Positions 42,831-51,101 of a stretch of DNA of 64,000 bases are shown here, piece after piece; position 1 is the first letter of the stretch; every line of letters starts with the position of its first letter. The position numbers were made by a program, and so were the translations under genes. The notes beneath the pieces were generated by a model that saw only the letters and a program-made list of their open reading frames with translations, was not told the DNA's origin and ran no database searches. This DNA is from Deltaproteobacteria bacterium (GTDB lineage Bacteria > Myxococcota_A > Polyangia > JACPQR01), in NCBI GenBank assembly GCA_016190375.1, contig JACPQR010000093.1, positions 1 to 64,000 of the forward strand, written 5' to 3'.

Positions 42831-45800
42831 ATGGAAGCGACTATCGACATCCTGCGCGGCGAGATCGAGCGGTTGTTCAGCGTCGAGGAGATCCACGCGC
42901 TCTCGAAGGAGCTGCTCGACATCGATCCGGCGGAGCTCGCCGGCGTGTCCGCGAAGGGTGCGCTCGCGCGACAGCTCGTCGACAAGTGCCGGCAGCGCGA
43001 CGCGCTCGAGGCGCTGGCCGACGCGGTCACGGCATCGAGGTCCGACGCGGACTCGCGCGTCCGCGAGATCTATCGAGTCAGGGTCCCCGGCGACCTGCCG
43101 CTCGGCTCGGCGGTAGGGGACTACAAGCTCCTGAAGAAGCTCGGCGAGGGCGGCGCAGGCGTCGTCTACCTCGCGGAGTCGCCCGCCGGGAAGTTCGCGG
43201 TCAAGGTCATCCGACTGGACCACGCGCGCGATCGGCGCGCCGTCCAGCGATACCTCACCGCCGGGCGCCTGCAGCGGAAGGTCGAGCACGCGGGGCTCGT
43301 GCCCGTGCGGGCCGTGGGCGAGGGACCGGGCGGGCGGCCGTTCATCGCGATGGACTACATCGACGGCACGACGCTCGCCCAGCGAGTCTCGAGGACCGGG
43401 CCCATGCACTACTCCGAGGTGCGGCCGCTGGTCCGATCGCTGCTCGAGGGCCTTCACGCGCTCCACCAGAAGGGGCTCGTGCACGGCGACATCAAGCCCG
43501 AGAACGTGATGCTGCACCGCTCGGGGGAGGCGACGGTCGCCGTGCTCTGCGACTTCGGGACCGACAGGCTCTCCCCGCGCCGCGGCGGCGAGTCCGGATC
43601 GACGGGCCCCCTGGCGATCTTCGGCACGCCGAAGGCGCTCGCGCCCGAGCAGCTCCGAGGCGACACCGTCGACGCCCGCACCGACGTGTACGGGTGCGGC
43701 GCGCTCCTGTACGAGATCTTGACCGGGAAGGCCCCGTTCGCGGGACCGACTCCCGTCGACGTGCTCGTCAATCAGCTCACCCGCGACCCGGAACCGCCCT
43801 CGCGCATCGCGCCCAAGGGCTGGGTGGGCCGCGAGATCGACCTCGTGGTGCTCAAGGCGCTGCGCAAGGAGGCGCGAGAGCGCCACAAGAGCGCGATCGA
43901 GCTGCTCGAGGAGCTCGAGTCCTGCGCGCGGGCGATCGCCGGCGCGAAGGACGAGGCGAAGGCCCCGAGCGTGCCGCGCGAGGACGCGGAGGCGGCGGCG
44001 CAGCTCCTCCTCGAGAACCCGACCGACGGGACGATGGCGGTCACGCTCGAGAAGAACGCCGCGGGCGCCGGCGACTGGACCATCGCGACCGAGGCGTTCG
44101 AGAAGGCCGTCGACATGGTCGAGGCCAAGGAGCTCAAGAAGGATCTGCTCTTCCGCGCGGCGCGAATCTGGGACGGCGAGATCCACGACGTCGAGCGGGC
44201 GGAGGCGGCGTACCGCAAGGTCCTCGAGATCGACCCCGACGACGACATGGCACCGATCGCGCTCGAGGAGCTCAAGCGCGGAAGCGGGCGGCACGAGGAG
44301 GTCATCGAGATGCTCCTCGAGCGGCTGGAGGCCTCGGCCGACGCGTCCGAGCGAGCATCGCTCCTGCGCGAGGTCGCTCGCGTCTACCAGGAGGAGATCG
44401 GCCAGCCGGAGAAGGCGTTCGACGCGATCAGCATGGCCTTCCTCGAGGCGCCGCGCGACGCGGAGGTCGTCCGAGAGCTCGAGAAGATCGTCGGCGCGGG
44501 CAAGAAGTGGGCGCAGCTCGTCCAGATGGTCTCGGCTGCGGCGCAGGAGCCCCGCGAGGGGACCGACGCCGTCGCCATCTACACGCGGCTCGGTCGCTGG
44601 TACGCGGTGGAGCTGGGCCGTCCGGACTTTGCCCTGCCTTGCTACTCGCAGGCCCTCACGATCGACCCCGCGTCCGACGGCGCCTACGAGGGGATCTGCG
44701 AGATCTACCGCCGCAGCCAGAGCTGGGCGGAGCTGTCGCAGGCGCTGCTCCGGCGGGCCGACGCCACGCCGAACCCGGCGCGGGGCAGGGGATTCCTCAT
44801 CGAGGCGGCGAGCATCATCGAGGACCGCCTCTCCGACCGCAAGCGCGCGGCCGACCTCTACCGCCGGATCGTCGCGGACGACCCGTCGCACCCCGACGCG
44901 ACGGTCGCCCTCGAGCAGGTCTACCGGAAGGAGAGCGACTGGCAGAACCTCGGCAAGCTCCTGGAGGGCAAGGCCAAGGTCCTCGCAGGGCACGAGAAGG
45001 CCGAGGTGCTGGCGCAGGTGGCGGAGCTCTACGAGGACCGGCTCGCAAACGCCGAGGAGGCGACGCGACGCTACGAGGGCGTCCTCGAGATCGAGGCGAA
45101 GAACCTCTCGGCGCTCAAGGGGCTCGAGCGGCTGTACGCCAAGGCCGGCAAGTTCAGGGAGCTGCTCACGAACCTGCGCGCCCAGCTCGATGTCTCGGCC
45201 ACGCCTCGCCAGAAGGTGTCGCTCCTCGATCGGATCGGCGCGATCCACGAGGAGCAGTTCGTCGAGCACGAGGCTGCCGCAAACGCCTACGGCGAGGCCC
45301 TCGACATCGACGGCCACTTCGAGCCCGCGCTGACTGCGCTCGCAAGGAACTACCGAGCGCTCGGCCTGTGGGAGGAGGTCGTCGGGGTCCTCGAGCGGCA
45401 CGTGAAGATCGTCGAGGAGGCCCCCCGAAAGGTCGAGCTGTACGGCGCGATGGGACGGGTCCTGATGGACTCGCTGCACAAGCCAGACAGGGCGCTCGCC
45501 GCCTTCCGATCGGTCCTGCAGATCACCGCCGACGACCGGGCGGCCTTGACCGCGGTGGCGCGGCTCTGCGAGGAGACGAATGATCCCAAGGGTTCGGTCG
45601 CCGCGCTCGAGAAGGTCGTGACGCTGACCAAGGAGCCGAAGGAGCGGGCCGAGGCGTACTCGCGGATGGGGCGGCTCCTGTCGGCCATGGGCGACCGCGA
45701 GAGCGCCATCCCGCAGTTCAAGCGCGCCCTCGACGAGGATCCGACGAACGCCGAAGCGTCGGCGGGGCTGAGGTCGTCCTTTGCCGATCGAGGCGACTAC

Positions 45801-48149
45801 GGCGGAGCGATCGCCGCGATCGAGAAGGAGATCGCCTCCACCGCCGGGGCGCTCGCGAAGTCGAAGCTCCTCGCCGAGATGGGGAACCTGTACCGCGACA
45901 AGGTCGAGGACCCGAAGAACGCCGAGACGTCCTTCCGGCGCGCCCTGGAGCTCGATCCGACGAACGTCGACGCGGCGAGCCCCATGGCCGAGATCCTGTT
46001 CGAGTCGGAGAGGTGGAGCGAGGCCGTCCGGCTCTACGAGACCTGGTCCGCGAGCGCGGCGAGCCTCTCGCGCGAGCAAGCGATCCGGCTGTTCGCGCGG
46101 CTGGGCATCATCTACACGAAGCTCGGAAGGAACGACGACGCGCTGGCCGCCTTCAAGAAGGCGCGCGAGGCCGCGCCGGACGACAGGAACGTCCTGGGCG
46201 ACATGGCGCGGGCGGCGTTCGAGACCTCGCTCTACGGCGAGGCGCGCGCGCTGTACGCGGAGTTCCTGTCCAGGTACGGCAAGGACCTGCCCAAGGACGA
46301 GCGCGCGATCGTCCTGTACCGGCTCGGCGAGTCGAAGCGGCAGGCCGGCGAGATGGAGGCTTCCCTCGGCTCCCTGGCCGAGGCGATCGAGCTCGACCCG
46401 CGCAACGTCAAGGCGCTCGAGGCCAAGGCAGCCGTCCACGTCGCGCTGTCCCAGTGGGAAGACGCGATCCGGTCCAAGCGGCTGCTGATGGACCTCGCGA
46501 GCGAGACGGAGCGACACTCGCTACTCGTCGAGGTCGGCGACATGCTCAGCGAGAAGCTCGGGGACAGGCAGAAGGCGGCGAAGAGCTACTCGGCCGCGCT
46601 CGAAATCAAGCCGAACGACCGCAACGTGCTGACCCGCCTGATGCAGGTCTACTCCGACGAGAAGGACTGGACGAAGCTCGTCGAGGTCGTCCTCAAGATC
46701 GCCGAGCTGATCGACGACCCCCGCCAGCTCGCCAAGTACCACAACACCGCCGCGGCGATCTGCCACCGCGAGGCGGGCAAGCCCGACCAGGCGCTGGGCT
46801 ACTACGACATGGCGCTCGACAACGATCCGACGATGCTCAAGGCGTTCGAGGCCATCGTGGAGATCCTCGCGGAGAAGCAGGACTGGGGCGGGCTCGAGCG
46901 AGCGTACCGGAAGATGATCTTCCGGTTGCCCAAGGAAGGCGAGGCGGAGACGAAGATCCGGCTCTGGAACTCGCTCGGCGAGATCTATCACCACCGCCTG
47001 CAGAACGTGGGGGAGGCGATCTCGTCGTACGAGACCGCGCAGGAGCTGGATCCGTCCAACCGGCGCCGCCTCGAGATGCTGGTTGGGCTTTACGAGACCG
47101 ACTCCAAGCGCTTTGGCGACCGCGCCGTCCGCGCGCACGCGGAGATCCTGAGGCACAGCCCGTACCGGATCGATTCGTACAAGGCGCTGCGCAAGACCTA
47201 CACGTCGCGCAAGAAGCCGGACGAGGCCTGGTGTCTGTGCGCCGCGCTGACGAACCTGAACATGGCGGAGCCCGACGAGCAGTCGTTCTTCGAGAAGCAC
47301 CGCGCCACGACCCCCGCGCACGCGCTCGAGAAGCTGAACGAGGACGCGTGGACGAGGTTCTTGATGCACCCCGACGCATCGCCGCTCATCACGTCGATCT
47401 TCTCCACCATCACCCCCGCCGTGCTGGGCGTCCGCGCCAAGACGTGGGCGAGCTACGGAGTCGATCGGGTCAAGGACAAGCGGGACCTCGCGAAGGACGA
47501 TCACCCGGTCGTCCGGACGGTCCACTACGCGGTCGGCGTCCTGGGCCTGAACGCCCCCGAGGTGTTCGTCCGACCGAACGACAAGGAGGGACTGACGCTG
47601 GGGCACACTCAACCCCCGAGCCTAGTCATCGGCGGGATCTCGCTCGACGGCGGCGACCCGCAGCGCATGTCGTTCGACGTGGCGCGCGCCCTGACCGCCC
47701 TGCGTCCTGGCACCTATCTGAGACAGCTCGTTCCGACCGGGACGGGCCTGAGGGCATGGCTGCTCGCATCGATCAAGCTGGCCGTGCCGGGCTTCCCCGT
47801 GCCGCCCGACCTCGCGCAGCCGATCGGCGAGTCGCTCGAGGCGCTCAAGAAGTCCGTGACCGCGGCGGACCGTGACCGGCTGGTCAGCCAGGTCCAGAAG
47901 CTCGTCCAGAGCGCCGCGGAGATCGACCTCAAGCGCTGGGTGGCGGCCGTCGACTTCACGGCCGACCGCGCCGGGCTCCTGCTCGCGAACGACCTCGAGG
48001 TCGCGACGTCGATCATCCGCAAGAGCGAGGACGACTCGACGAACGCGCCCCAGAAGGATCGGCTCAGGGAGGCGATCCTCTTCTCCGTCAGCGAGTCGTA
48101 CTTCGCGCTGAGGCAGAAGCTCGGCATCGCGCTGCGCGCCGCGGGCTGA
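42831..48149 (+). CDS. Giant Ser/Thr kinase-TPR protein with an N-terminal effector-associated-like domain (1772 aa)
   Basis: Residues 1-65 (LRGEIERLFSVEEIHALSKELL...GALARQLVDKCRQRDALEALADAV) resemble small helical effector-associated (death-fold-like) domains. A kinase domain follows at about 97-370: Gly loop LGEGGAGVVY, Lys near 124, catalytic loop HGDIKPEN near 218, DFGTD near 240, APEQLRGD. The usual HRD Arg is Gly, so it may not need activation-loop phosphorylation. From about 400 to 1450 there are some twenty TPR-like repeats with the recurring core RALELDPTNVDA. The last 270 residues are unrecognised. There is no membrane segment, so this is a cytoplasmic scaffold kinase. Confidence 0.9.
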   Translation: MEATIDILRGEIERLFSVEEIHALSKELLDIDPAELAGVSAKGALARQLVDKCRQRDALEALADAVTASRSDADSRVREIYRVRVPGDLPLGSAVGDYKLLKKLGEGGAGVVYLAESPAGKFAVKVIRLDHARDRRAVQRYLTAGRLQRKVEHAGLVPVRAVGEGPGGRPFIAMDYIDGTTLAQRVSRTGPMHYSEVRPLVRSLLEGLHALHQKGLVHGDIKPENVMLHRSGEATVAVLCDFGTDRLSPRRGGESGSTGPLAIFGTPKALAPEQLRGDTVDARTDVYGCGALLYEILTGKAPFAGPTPVDVLVNQLTRDPEPPSRIAPKGWVGREIDLVVLKALRKEARERHKSAIELLEELESCARAIAGAKDEAKAPSVPREDAEAAAQLLLENPTDGTMAVTLEKNAAGAGDWTIATEAFEKAVDMVEAKELKKDLLFRAARIWDGEIHDVERAEAAYRKVLEIDPDDDMAPIALEELKRGSGRHEEVIEMLLERLEASADASERASLLREVARVYQEEIGQPEKAFDAISMAFLEAPRDAEVVRELEKIVGAGKKWAQLVQMVSAAAQEPREGTDAVAIYTRLGRWYAVELGRPDFALPCYSQALTIDPASDGAYEGICEIYRRSQSWAELSQALLRRADATPNPARGRGFLIEAASIIEDRLSDRKRAADLYRRIVADDPSHPDATVALEQVYRKESDWQNLGKLLEGKAKVLAGHEKAEVLAQVAELYEDRLANAEEATRRYEGVLEIEAKNLSALKGLERLYAKAGKFRELLTNLRAQLDVSATPRQKVSLLDRIGAIHEEQFVEHEAAANAYGEALDIDGHFEPALTALARNYRALGLWEEVVGVLERHVKIVEEAPRKVELYGAMGRVLMDSLHKPDRALAAFRSVLQITADDRAALTAVARLCEETNDPKGSVAALEKVVTLTKEPKERAEAYSRMGRLLSAMGDRESAIPQFKRALDEDPTNAEASAGLRSSFADRGDYGGAIAAIEKEIASTAGALAKSKLLAEMGNLYRDKVEDPKNAETSFRRALELDPTNVDAASPMAEILFESERWSEAVRLYETWSASAASLSREQAIRLFARLGIIYTKLGRNDDALAAFKKAREAAPDDRNVLGDMARAAFETSLYGEARALYAEFLSRYGKDLPKDERAIVLYRLGESKRQAGEMEASLGSLAEAIELDPRNVKALEAKAAVHVALSQWEDAIRSKRLLMDLASETERHSLLVEVGDMLSEKLGDRQKAAKSYSAALEIKPNDRNVLTRLMQVYSDEKDWTKLVEVVLKIAELIDDPRQLAKYHNTAAAICHREAGKPDQALGYYDMALDNDPTMLKAFEAIVEILAEKQDWGGLERAYRKMIFRLPKEGEAETKIRLWNSLGEIYHHRLQNVGEAISSYETAQELDPSNRRRLEMLVGLYETDSKRFGDRAVRAHAEILRHSPYRIDSYKALRKTYTSRKKPDEAWCLCAALTNLNMAEPDEQSFFEKHRATTPAHALEKLNEDAWTRFLMHPDASPLITSIFSTITPAVLGVRAKTWASYGVDRVKDKRDLAKDDHPVVRTVHYAVGVLGLNAPEVFVRPNDKEGLTLGHTQPPSLVIGGISLDGGDPQRMSFDVARALTALRPGTYLRQLVPTGTGLRAWLLASIKLAVPGFPVPPDLAQPIGESLEALKKSVTAADRDRLVSQVQKLVQSAAEIDLKRWVAAVDFTADRAGLLLANDLEVATSIIRKSEDDSTNAPQKDRLREAILFSVSESYFALRQKLGIALRAAG

Positions 48150-48167
48150 GTATCTTCTCTTCCACGA

Positions 48168-48191
48168 TCAGAGCCAGGGGAAGCGGATGAT
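48168..48191. repeat. 24-bp perfect direct repeat, left copy (orphan end of cotH)
   Basis: TCAGAGCCAGGGGAAGCGGA plus TGAT is identical to 48965-48988, where it encodes the last seven codons and stop of the CotH gene. This copy abuts the stop codon of the PIN toxin gene. The two copies flank a 773-bp toxin-antitoxin cassette. Confidence 0.9.
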
Positions 48192-48644
48192 TCACTTGCG
48201 TGGTGGTCGGCTGGGGCGCGGGCGAAGCGGTACGACGAGGAGGTCGAAGGCGCGCCCATCGGCCAGCCGAACGACCGCGAAATCGCGGACATCGCGCGTG
48301 GCCAGCCTCACGATGTCGAGCTCTTCCGCCAGAGCAACGATCGTCCCGTCGACCAGGCCGAGCTCGAGCTCGGGATACTCGCCGTCCACCGCCATTGCGC
48401 GGTCGATCTGGGCATCCGTCGGGGGAGCGTACAAGAAGGCGCCACGTCGCAGGTCCTGGACGAGGGAACGCATCGCGTCGCGACGATCCCGCAGGAAGTA
48501 GTCGAGCTCGGCGAGGACCAGCCCGGGGATGTAGCGAGCTACGGCGGCGTCGATGGCGTGACGAAAGGCGGCATGGTCCGGGGCGCCTTCGACCAGGTAG
48601 TCGAGGAGCGCACCGGTGTCGCAGATCAGGGCGGGCTGGCTCAG
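48192..48644 (-). CDS. PIN-domain toxin with an apparent CTG start (150 aa)
   Basis: The frame has no ATG, GTG or TTG before the first active-site residue. The only fitting start is a CTG whose CTGA overlaps the stop of the antitoxin gene, the same 4-bp junction used elsewhere here. PIN residues are present: Asp9 (LICDTGALLDYL), Glu46 (VLAELDYFL), Asp99 (GLVDGTIVAL) and Asp118 (LATRDVRDF). It should be a VapC-like RNase paired with the RHH antitoxin upstream. The cassette is bounded by the 24-bp repeat. Confidence 0.88.
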   Translation of the reverse strand: MSQPALICDTGALLDYLVEGAPDHAAFRHAIDAAVARYIPGLVLAELDYFLRDRRDAMRSLVQDLRRGAFLYAPPTDAQIDRAMAVDGEYPELELGLVDGTIVALAEELDIVRLATRDVRDFAVVRLADGRAFDLLVVPLRPRPSRPPRK

Positions 48645-48880
48645 CGCTCGAGCTCCCGGAACAGCTCGTCCTCGTCACCCCGCTCGCGCAAGCGGTCCCG
48701 GATGATTCCGGCCGAACGAGGCTTGGGATGGGGCCTGAACTGCTCGAGCGAGCGCCGGAGCTGGTTGCGAATGAACTCCGACCGCGACACGCCCTGCTGT
48801 CGCGCTGCGCGGCCCAGCAGCCGGTCCAGGTCCGCATCCAGGATGATCGTGGTCGCCCGCTTCCGAGCAGACAGTGCCAT
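48641..48880 (-). CDS. Ribbon-helix-helix (CopG-type) antitoxin (79 aa)
   Basis: MALSARKRATTIILDADLDRLL followed by GRAARQQGVSRSEFIRNQLR is a ribbon-helix-helix DNA-binding fold with the typical TTIILDAD ribbon and RSEFIR helix. The C-terminal EQFRPHPKP...ERGDEDELFREL would bind the toxin. The first ATG lies 6 nt after a predicted -10 box, and no ribosome binding site precedes it. Confidence 0.88.
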   Translation of the reverse strand: MALSARKRATTIILDADLDRLLGRAARQQGVSRSEFIRNQLRRSLEQFRPHPKPRSAGIIRDRLRERGDEDELFRELER

Positions 48881-48886
48881 GACTTC

Positions 48887-48915
48887 TATGTAACTTGGCC
48901 CAACCCGGCACGCAA
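48887..48915 (-). promoter_or_regulatory. Promoter of the RHH/PIN operon, predicted leaderless
   Basis: On the minus strand: -35 TTGCGT (48910-48915), 17-bp spacer, -10 TACATA (48887-48892), 6 nt, ATG at 48880. A small inverted repeat TTGG-G-CCAA lies in the spacer. The boxes are weak matches individually; the spacing is what supports the call. Confidence 0.5.
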
Positions 48916-48964
48916 GGCCCCGAGTTGCGGCCAAGCGAGCATTCGGCGGCGCGACCCTGCACGC

Positions 48965-48988
48965 TCAGAGCCAGGGGAAGCGGATGAT
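48965..48988. repeat. 24-bp perfect direct repeat, right copy (end of cotH)
   Basis: This is the native location of the repeat: on the minus strand it reads IIRFPWL and the stop of the CotH gene. The identical copy at 48168-48191 is 797 bp away, on the other side of the PIN/RHH cassette. Confidence 0.9.
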
Positions 48989-50737
48989 GTCGGCCGTGAA
49001 GCTCCCCGAGACGACCGCGCCGTCCTCGATCGCGCCCTCGTCGAGAGCGAGCTCGCCGTTCAGGAGGAGCCCGATCTGCGACATCTCGCCCGTCGCTGGC
49101 TCGAGCGAGACCAGCGCGGCCCAGCTCCCACCGAGCCCCAGCGAAAACCGCGCACCCGCCACGAACGTCGCCGGATCGGTCACGGGGAAGTAGCCGATCG
49201 CGACCGTACCGTCGTCGAGCGCTCCGATGACGAGCACCACGGGCAGGCCGGGGTTGTTCGGGTCCCAGCCGGACTCGGACGCGACCGCGACGACCCCGAG
49301 CGCCTCCCCGTCGACCTCCGCGTCGAAGGTCCCCGAGCCGGCCGCGAACGGATCCTCGGCGCCCACCGTCCCGAACGTCGTCGCGAACGTGCCGCTCGCC
49401 GTCCCGATGTTCACGAAGCAGGGCGGGTCCCGCAGGGGCTCGGTCCACTCGGGCGGATCTCGCCCGTCGATCTCCCCGAGAATGCGGCCTCGCTGGGCGC
49501 GGACGAAGTCCCTGACGCCCTGCACCGCGCCTGCGACGCCGACCGCCCCGTCCGGGTCCGCCACGGGCGTGATGATCTCCTCCATTCGATCGATCTGCTC
49601 GACGATGCCGTCCTCGTCCCAGACCGCGTCGAGCAGATCGCGGAGCCGTTCGAGGTAGCGATCCCGCGATTCCGGGAAGAGGTAAAGACGCCGGGCGAGG
49701 ATGCCCGTCGCGTACACGGAGGCGTGATTGCCGCCGAACGGGTTCTGCCCGTAGAAGGTGGCGTCGATCCCCCACGGCATGAACACGAACCGGTCGGACG
49801 TCGGGTCGTGGTAGACGAAGAAGTTGTTCGTGTTCGACGCGTAGCCGTCGACGTGGGCGGTCAGGATCTCCATCGCCCAGTAGGTGAGGAACTGGTCGAC
49901 GTCGAAGACGGGATCGAGCGCGTCGAGGAGCGCTCCGTCGGGGCTCTCGAGCGCGCCGACGGCCTCGCCGAGGTCGCCGAAGTCGAGCGCGTCCGCGTCC
50001 TTGTTGTCGAAGGATCCGACCCACTGGGCGCGGAAGTCGGAGAGCGTGCCCTCGTAGAGGTTGCCGTCCTCGTCGTCGAAGTGGCGACGCAGGAAGTCCT
50101 TCCCCATGGACTCGAGGTTGACGTACAGGCCGAGGTCGTGCCCGTTGGCGACGACGTGCGCGAAGTTGCAGCGGGGCGCGGGCACGCCCGCCTCGGCGAA
50201 GAGCGCATAGCCGAGGCACTGCCGGACGTACGATGGATCGGAGAGCGAGTTGTTGAGGGTGAGCTTCTCGACGCCGAAGAGCTCCCGGTCCGCGACGTAC
50301 TCGCCGAAGTCGACCTTCAAGGAGGGCTTCGTCTCCGACAGCGATCCCAGGAGGCCCTTCTTGCGCACGCCGACGTTCTCGACGGTCTCGCCGTCGACCG
50401 TCACGGTCGCGGGGAAGTAGGTGAACGGGCTCGGGAACGGCTCCGAAAGGCAGTCATCGCCCTCGAGCATGGAGTTGGGATCGCGCGTCTGGAGACGCAG
50501 CGCCTCGGCGTCCTCGTCCGACATCTCGATCGAGACCTCGATCACGCGCTCGGGCTCGTACAACCGCACGCTCTCGTCCACGGCGGGACCTGCGTCGCCG
50601 TCCGCATCCGCGTCGGAATCGGCGTCCGCGTCCCCGCCCGCATCGCCGTCCGCCGGCGGCGGCGAGCTGGAGCCCCCGCATCCGGAGCAGGCCATGACAA
50701 GGAACGCGACGAGCCCCACCGTCCAGCGCATGCCCAT
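48965..50737 (-). CDS. CotH-family lipoprotein (590 aa)
   Basis: The ATG at 50737 opens a lipoprotein signal (lipobox MACSGC), followed by an Asp/Ala/Ser/Gly linker. The CotH kinase-like domain covers about 50-420: YFPATVTVDGETVENVGVRKKG, KPSLKVDFGEY, KLTLNNSLSDPSYVRQ, GLYVNLESMGKDFL, DVDQFLTYWAMEILTAHVDG, FFVYHDPTSDRFVFMPWGID. CotH proteins phosphorylate spore-coat or other surface proteins; a role on the cell surface is expected here. The C-terminal 160 residues form an extra beta domain. Its last 24 bp are duplicated beyond the neighbouring toxin-antitoxin cassette. Confidence 0.9.
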   Translation of the reverse strand: MGMRWTVGLVAFLVMACSGCGGSSSPPPADGDAGGDADADSDADADGDAGPAVDESVRLYEPERVIEVSIEMSDEDAEALRLQTRDPNSMLEGDDCLSEPFPSPFTYFPATVTVDGETVENVGVRKKGLLGSLSETKPSLKVDFGEYVADRELFGVEKLTLNNSLSDPSYVRQCLGYALFAEAGVPAPRCNFAHVVANGHDLGLYVNLESMGKDFLRRHFDDEDGNLYEGTLSDFRAQWVGSFDNKDADALDFGDLGEAVGALESPDGALLDALDPVFDVDQFLTYWAMEILTAHVDGYASNTNNFFVYHDPTSDRFVFMPWGIDATFYGQNPFGGNHASVYATGILARRLYLFPESRDRYLERLRDLLDAVWDEDGIVEQIDRMEEIITPVADPDGAVGVAGAVQGVRDFVRAQRGRILGEIDGRDPPEWTEPLRDPPCFVNIGTASGTFATTFGTVGAEDPFAAGSGTFDAEVDGEALGVVAVASESGWDPNNPGLPVVLVIGALDDGTVAIGYFPVTDPATFVAGARFSLGLGGSWAALVSLEPATGEMSQIGLLLNGELALDEGAIEDGAVVSGSFTADIIRFPWL

Positions 50738-50850
50738 GTGCGGGTGAGAACAGCAAACCGGATGCCAGCACGCGGTCCGAGATCTCCGTGGGCGTGCTGC
50801 CGGCGATCGGGCGCCGAAGCGCTGCTGAGGACGGCAGGTCTCAGACCCCG

Positions 50851-51101
50851 TCACCACTCAGAACGCCCTGCGCAGCCGATGGGCGCCACCGTGACCTGTC
50901 TGTCCGCGAACACCTTGATTGCCTCCTGGCCATTGCCGGCTACCGTCCACACGGGGTCCAAGGCCCCCCGGAACGAGGGCCACCAGCGGGGCTGCTCGAT
51001 GGTCTCGCCTTCGGCGCTCACCAGCCAGCCGCCCATCCTGGTCCGAGCGTTGCGAGCGTCGCGAGAAACACGGGCGACGAGCATTTGCCCAAGACCTTCA
51101 T
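50851..51101 (-). pseudogene. Small exported protein gene, frameshifted at a GGCT repeat
   Basis: An ATG at 51101 overlaps the stop of the upstream lipoprotein gene (ATGA) and reads MKVLGKCSSPVFLATLATLG, a signal-peptide-like start, but stops at 51018. The next frame carries LVSAEGETIEQPRWWPSF and continues to 50851 (...GCAGRSEW). The break falls at 51021-51030, where GGCT is repeated (minus-strand GGCTGGCTGG). One more GGCT unit would join both parts into one 84-residue protein. It could be a slipped gene, a sequencing error, or two unrelated frames. Confidence 0.5.

Noticed and set aside
42603..46517. A 1304-codon open frame on the minus strand
   Set aside because: It is the antisense shadow of the kinase-TPR gene; the plus frame has kinase motifs and TPR periodicity, the minus frame only Leu/Arg/Glu-rich low-complexity sequence.
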